Assembly (NCBI GenBank): GCA_003550275.1
Contig: QXCW01000002.1
Coordinates: 1,054,001 to 1,118,000, forward strand
Length of the DNA: 64,000 bases
DNA from: Flavobacteriaceae bacterium MAR_2010_72
GTDB lineage: Bacteria > Bacteroidota > Bacteroidia > Flavobacteriales > Flavobacteriaceae
Reading direction: 5' to 3'
Below, piece by piece: positions 62,181 to 64,000 of the stretch. Position 1 is the first letter of the stretch. Every line of letters begins with the position of its first letter. Both the position numbers and the translations under genes were made by a program. The notes beneath the pieces were generated by a model. It saw only the letters and a program-made list of their open reading frames with translations, searched no databases and had not been told where the DNA came from.

Positions 62181-62201
62181 CCCGAGAAAGCGAGATTCTT
62201 A
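62181..62201 (-). repeat. DUF6090 leader repeat, copy 4
   Basis: CCCGAGAAAGCGAGATTCTT plus A is 19/21 identical to the copies at 15949 and 54129 and lies 9 bases before the intact DUF6090 gene at 62171. Confidence 0.75.
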
Positions 62202-62252
62202 TGGGTTGGTTATAGTGATCTATAAGTTGCTTGCTAATCATACGTGTTTCCA

Positions 62253-63140
62253 CTAGTCATTAATTTTTACGGTGTTGGGTACTGGTTGTAATGCTTTTCC
62301 TTTAGTATAAAAGTATATGGCAAAACCTACGGCAACTATTGGTAATACAATTCCAAATTCATCAATATAATAGGCCGTATTTCCTGTGTCTTTTGTAAAT
62401 GGTGTAAATAGACCCTGAATAAACAAATTATGGCTGGCATGAAGGATAACGGCGGTCCATAAGCTTCCAGACTTCATTCTAAACCAGGTATATATAAAAC
62501 TGATACTGATAATAAGGACCATAAAACAAGATAAAGCATACCAAGACGGTGTTCCACTATTGTAATCTGCAAAAAGCAAAATAGGAATATGCCATATGCC
62601 CCAAATTACGCCAGTAAACAAGGATGTTTTGGTAAACCCAAAACTTTTATACAATTCTGGCACTAAAAAACCACGCCAACCAATTTCTTCGCCCAAAGCG
62701 CTTGACATGCTGGTTATAATTCCAAAAACGCCAACAAATAGGAAGGTTAAGGCAATAATAAATCCGTCACCAATGTCACCAAGTCCAAACGATTTTGTAA
62801 GGTAAACTATGCTATCTTTATTATAAAACTCACCCCAACCAAAACTCCAAATAACGACATAGGCTATTAATGCATATAAAAAGGGAATGACATAGCTCCA
62901 AACTTGATACTTTGATTTTCCCCAGTTCCAACCAAGTTTACTGATGCTCCTTTTTAAAATTTTCATGGTAATCAATGCTGAAACCCCTGGACACCACATA
63001 AGTGCCATCGCATATTGTCCAGCACCTCCACCTACTTGACCAGAATAGATAATGAGAGCATAAAAGATGCTGCTTAATGCAAAGGTTATGGACAGAAATA
63101 TCCCAATAGGCCTGTATTTGTTTGTGATTGGATTTCCCAT
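62253..63140 (-). CDS. CPBP-family intramembrane protease, copy 2
   Basis: 295 residues, about eight membrane helices. All CPBP active-site motifs are present: EExxxR (Glu151, Glu152, Arg156 in GEEIGWRGFL), His184 in VIWGIWHIPIL and HxxxN (His234, Asn238 in HASHNLF). This is the bacterial Rce1/CPBP-type subgroup with a GWRG motif, distinct from copy 1. Targets are unknown. It lies 12 bases downstream of the VOC lipoprotein gene, so the two are probably an operon. Confidence 0.94.
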   Translation of the reverse strand: MGNPITNKYRPIGIFLSITFALSSIFYALIIYSGQVGGGAGQYAMALMWCPGVSALITMKILKRSISKLGWNWGKSKYQVWSYVIPFLYALIAYVVIWSFGWGEFYNKDSIVYLTKSFGLGDIGDGFIIALTFLFVGVFGIITSMSSALGEEIGWRGFLVPELYKSFGFTKTSLFTGVIWGIWHIPILLFADYNSGTPSWYALSCFMVLIISISFIYTWFRMKSGSLWTAVILHASHNLFIQGLFTPFTKDTGNTAYYIDEFGIVLPIVAVGFAIYFYTKGKALQPVPNTVKIND

Positions 63141-63152
63141 TACATATCTGGT

Positions 63153-63650
63153 TTAGTGTTTGCGTTCAATTATGTGAATATTATTTCCGTCAATATCTGA
63201 AATATGAATGGTTCTTTCACCATTGGGCATATATTCCATTTCTGGGAGGTCATAATTTATTTTTTTTAACCTTGAAAGTATGGTATCCAGAGATGATACG
63301 GTAAAACCGATATGACCAGGATAATCATAGGTGGTGGTATCACCTTTAAACTCACCTAAATGTAATTCACTACCATTTCCAATAGACATCCATTTTGCTC
63401 TGATGTGTTCTCTGTAAGGAAATGGATAATGAATGGTATCAAATTCAAACATATAGTTATAAAAGGCGATACTGGAGTCTAAATCTTTAACAATAAAGGC
63501 CGTGTGATTATAGGCTCCAAAAGAGGTGTTTTCAACGCTAGTTTTTAAGGCGTCATCATTTGGTGTTTGTTTGCATGACACTAATCCAATAAAACCAATA
63601 GAGATAAGAAAAATACTTAATTGTAGTCCAATGACTTCTGATGTTTTCAT
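63153..63650 (-). CDS. VOC (glyoxalase-like) superfamily lipoprotein
   Basis: 165 residues with a lipoprotein signal (SIGFIGLVSC, Cys26) and one VOC/glyoxalase domain: GAYNHTAFIVKDLDSSIAFYNYMF, GSELHLGEF, YPGHIGFTVSSLDTILSRLKK and HISDIDGNNIHIIE. The metal-ligand positions H, E, H and E typical of the fold can be placed (NHTAF, ELHLGE, GHIGF, IHIIE). Enzyme or binding protein; substrate unknown. It is upstream of the CPBP protease with a 12-base gap. Confidence 0.88.
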   Translation of the reverse strand: MKTSEVIGLQLSIFLISIGFIGLVSCKQTPNDDALKTSVENTSFGAYNHTAFIVKDLDSSIAFYNYMFEFDTIHYPFPYREHIRAKWMSIGNGSELHLGEFKGDTTTYDYPGHIGFTVSSLDTILSRLKKINYDLPEMEYMPNGERTIHISDIDGNNIHIIERKH

Positions 63651-63780
63651 TTTAGGAAGTGATTTTTCAAGCCTATGTGCAAAAACCTATGCATCGCAGT
63701 TTTGTTTCGCGAATGAAAAGATACTAAATTCAGCGACAATTTCAAGGTATGCTGGGTGATTTGATATAATTTGTTCAAAG

Positions 63781-64000
63781 CTATTTCTTAATGTCCATAT
63801 TAAGAAATCTTACTGCATTGTTGTAAAGAATGTCTCTTTTTTCCTCGTTTGTCAAAAAATCGGCTTCTTCGATGGCCTCGATTGCTTCCCCAATCATTTC
63901 CGGCCATCGCATCTGATCTGATCCAAACATTAATCGTTTTCCAAGTCCGGCCTCAATAAGCCGTTTAAGATAGTCGTAAAAAGCACTTCGCGGAATAATC
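63781..64000 (-). CDS. Amidohydrolase-family protein, C-terminal end (5' part outside window)
   Basis: The last 73 residues of a minus-strand frame are visible, entering from the right edge and ending with TAG at 63781. Recognisable pieces are GLGKRLMFGSDQ and WPEMIGEAIEAIEEADFLTNE with EKRDILYNNAVRFLNM, typical of the end of amidohydrolase-2 (TIM-barrel metal-dependent hydrolase) proteins. The Asp in GSDQ would be the conserved metal ligand. Substrate cannot be inferred. No signal peptide can be judged. Confidence 0.85.
   Translation of the reverse strand, partial: IIPRSAFYDYLKRLIEAGLGKRLMFGSDQMRWPEMIGEAIEAIEEADFLTNEEKRDILYNNAVRFLNMDIKK

Noticed and set aside
1-64000. Prophage, insertion sequence, CRISPR array or replication origin
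   Set aside because: No transposase, integrase, phage structural gene, repeat-spacer array or DnaA-box cluster was seen.

Overview
The window is a chromosomal segment of a member of the Bacteroidota, most likely a marine Flavobacteriaceae. The evidence is the low G+C content, TonB-dependent receptors with CarboxypepD-type N-termini, DUF6090, GIN/DUF2807 and DUF368 proteins, Bacteroidota-type -7 boxes (TAnnTTTG), and almost no Shine-Dalgarno sequences. No rRNA, CRISPR array, insertion sequence or phage module is visible. The only RNA gene seen is tRNA-Pro(UGG) at 24659-24733.

Layout. 1-5.8 kb (minus strand): a TPR protein, two tandem DUF368 (PopT-type polyprenyl-phosphate transporter) genes, aroE, and a DUF349 protein cut by the left edge. 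6-13.1 kb (minus): SpoT-type (p)ppGpp enzyme, Fur-family regulator, purA, an OstA/LptA-like protein and a class III aminotransferase. 13.3-16 kb: NIPSNAP protein, a secreted unknown, DUF2200. 16.1-20.6 kb (minus): uridine kinase, DivIC/FtsB-like protein and both subunits of methylmalonyl-CoA mutase. 20.6-24.5 kb (minus): TonB-dependent receptor, sugar dehydrogenase and cytochrome c. 24.6-29.3 kb: tRNA-Pro, a lipoprotein, trxB, and a YceI/porin/YceI cluster. 29.3-34.2 kb (minus): envelope-sensing type cluster DUF4870, PadR, PspC, NTF2-like and two GIN proteins. 34.4-37.6 kb: DUF4442, AIM24-like, a 65-aa unknown, and oxyR divergent from dps. 37.6-44.3 kb: SpoIIM/DUF4129/DUF4350/MoxR/DUF58 operon divergent from RDD and TRIC-like genes. 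44.4-48.8 kb: M3 peptidase, cyclophilin, Nudix CoA pyrophosphatase, acyltransferase. 48.9-54 kb: ECF sigma factor with a membrane partner, divergent from a TonB-dependent receptor, TonB and an MpaB-like protein. 54-64 kb: accessory-looking region with two CPBP proteases, small lipoproteins, NTF2-like proteins, three intact DUF6090 genes and several gene relics, ending in the 3' end of an amidohydrolase gene.

The most unusual signal is the DUF6090 family. Besides three intact genes there are three relics (15910-15939, 54037-54120, 59772-60003). Two intact genes and two relics share a short G+C-rich near-palindrome ending 8-9 bases before the start codon. A decayed copy of the neighbouring NTF2-like gene lies at 58747-58877, so 57-62 kb looks like a site of repeated local duplication and decay.

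Four genes appear to start with TTG (OstA-like, DivIC-like, ECF sigma, the 57.4 kb NTF2-like gene). All assignments come from reading motifs and recalled family knowledge; no database search was run.
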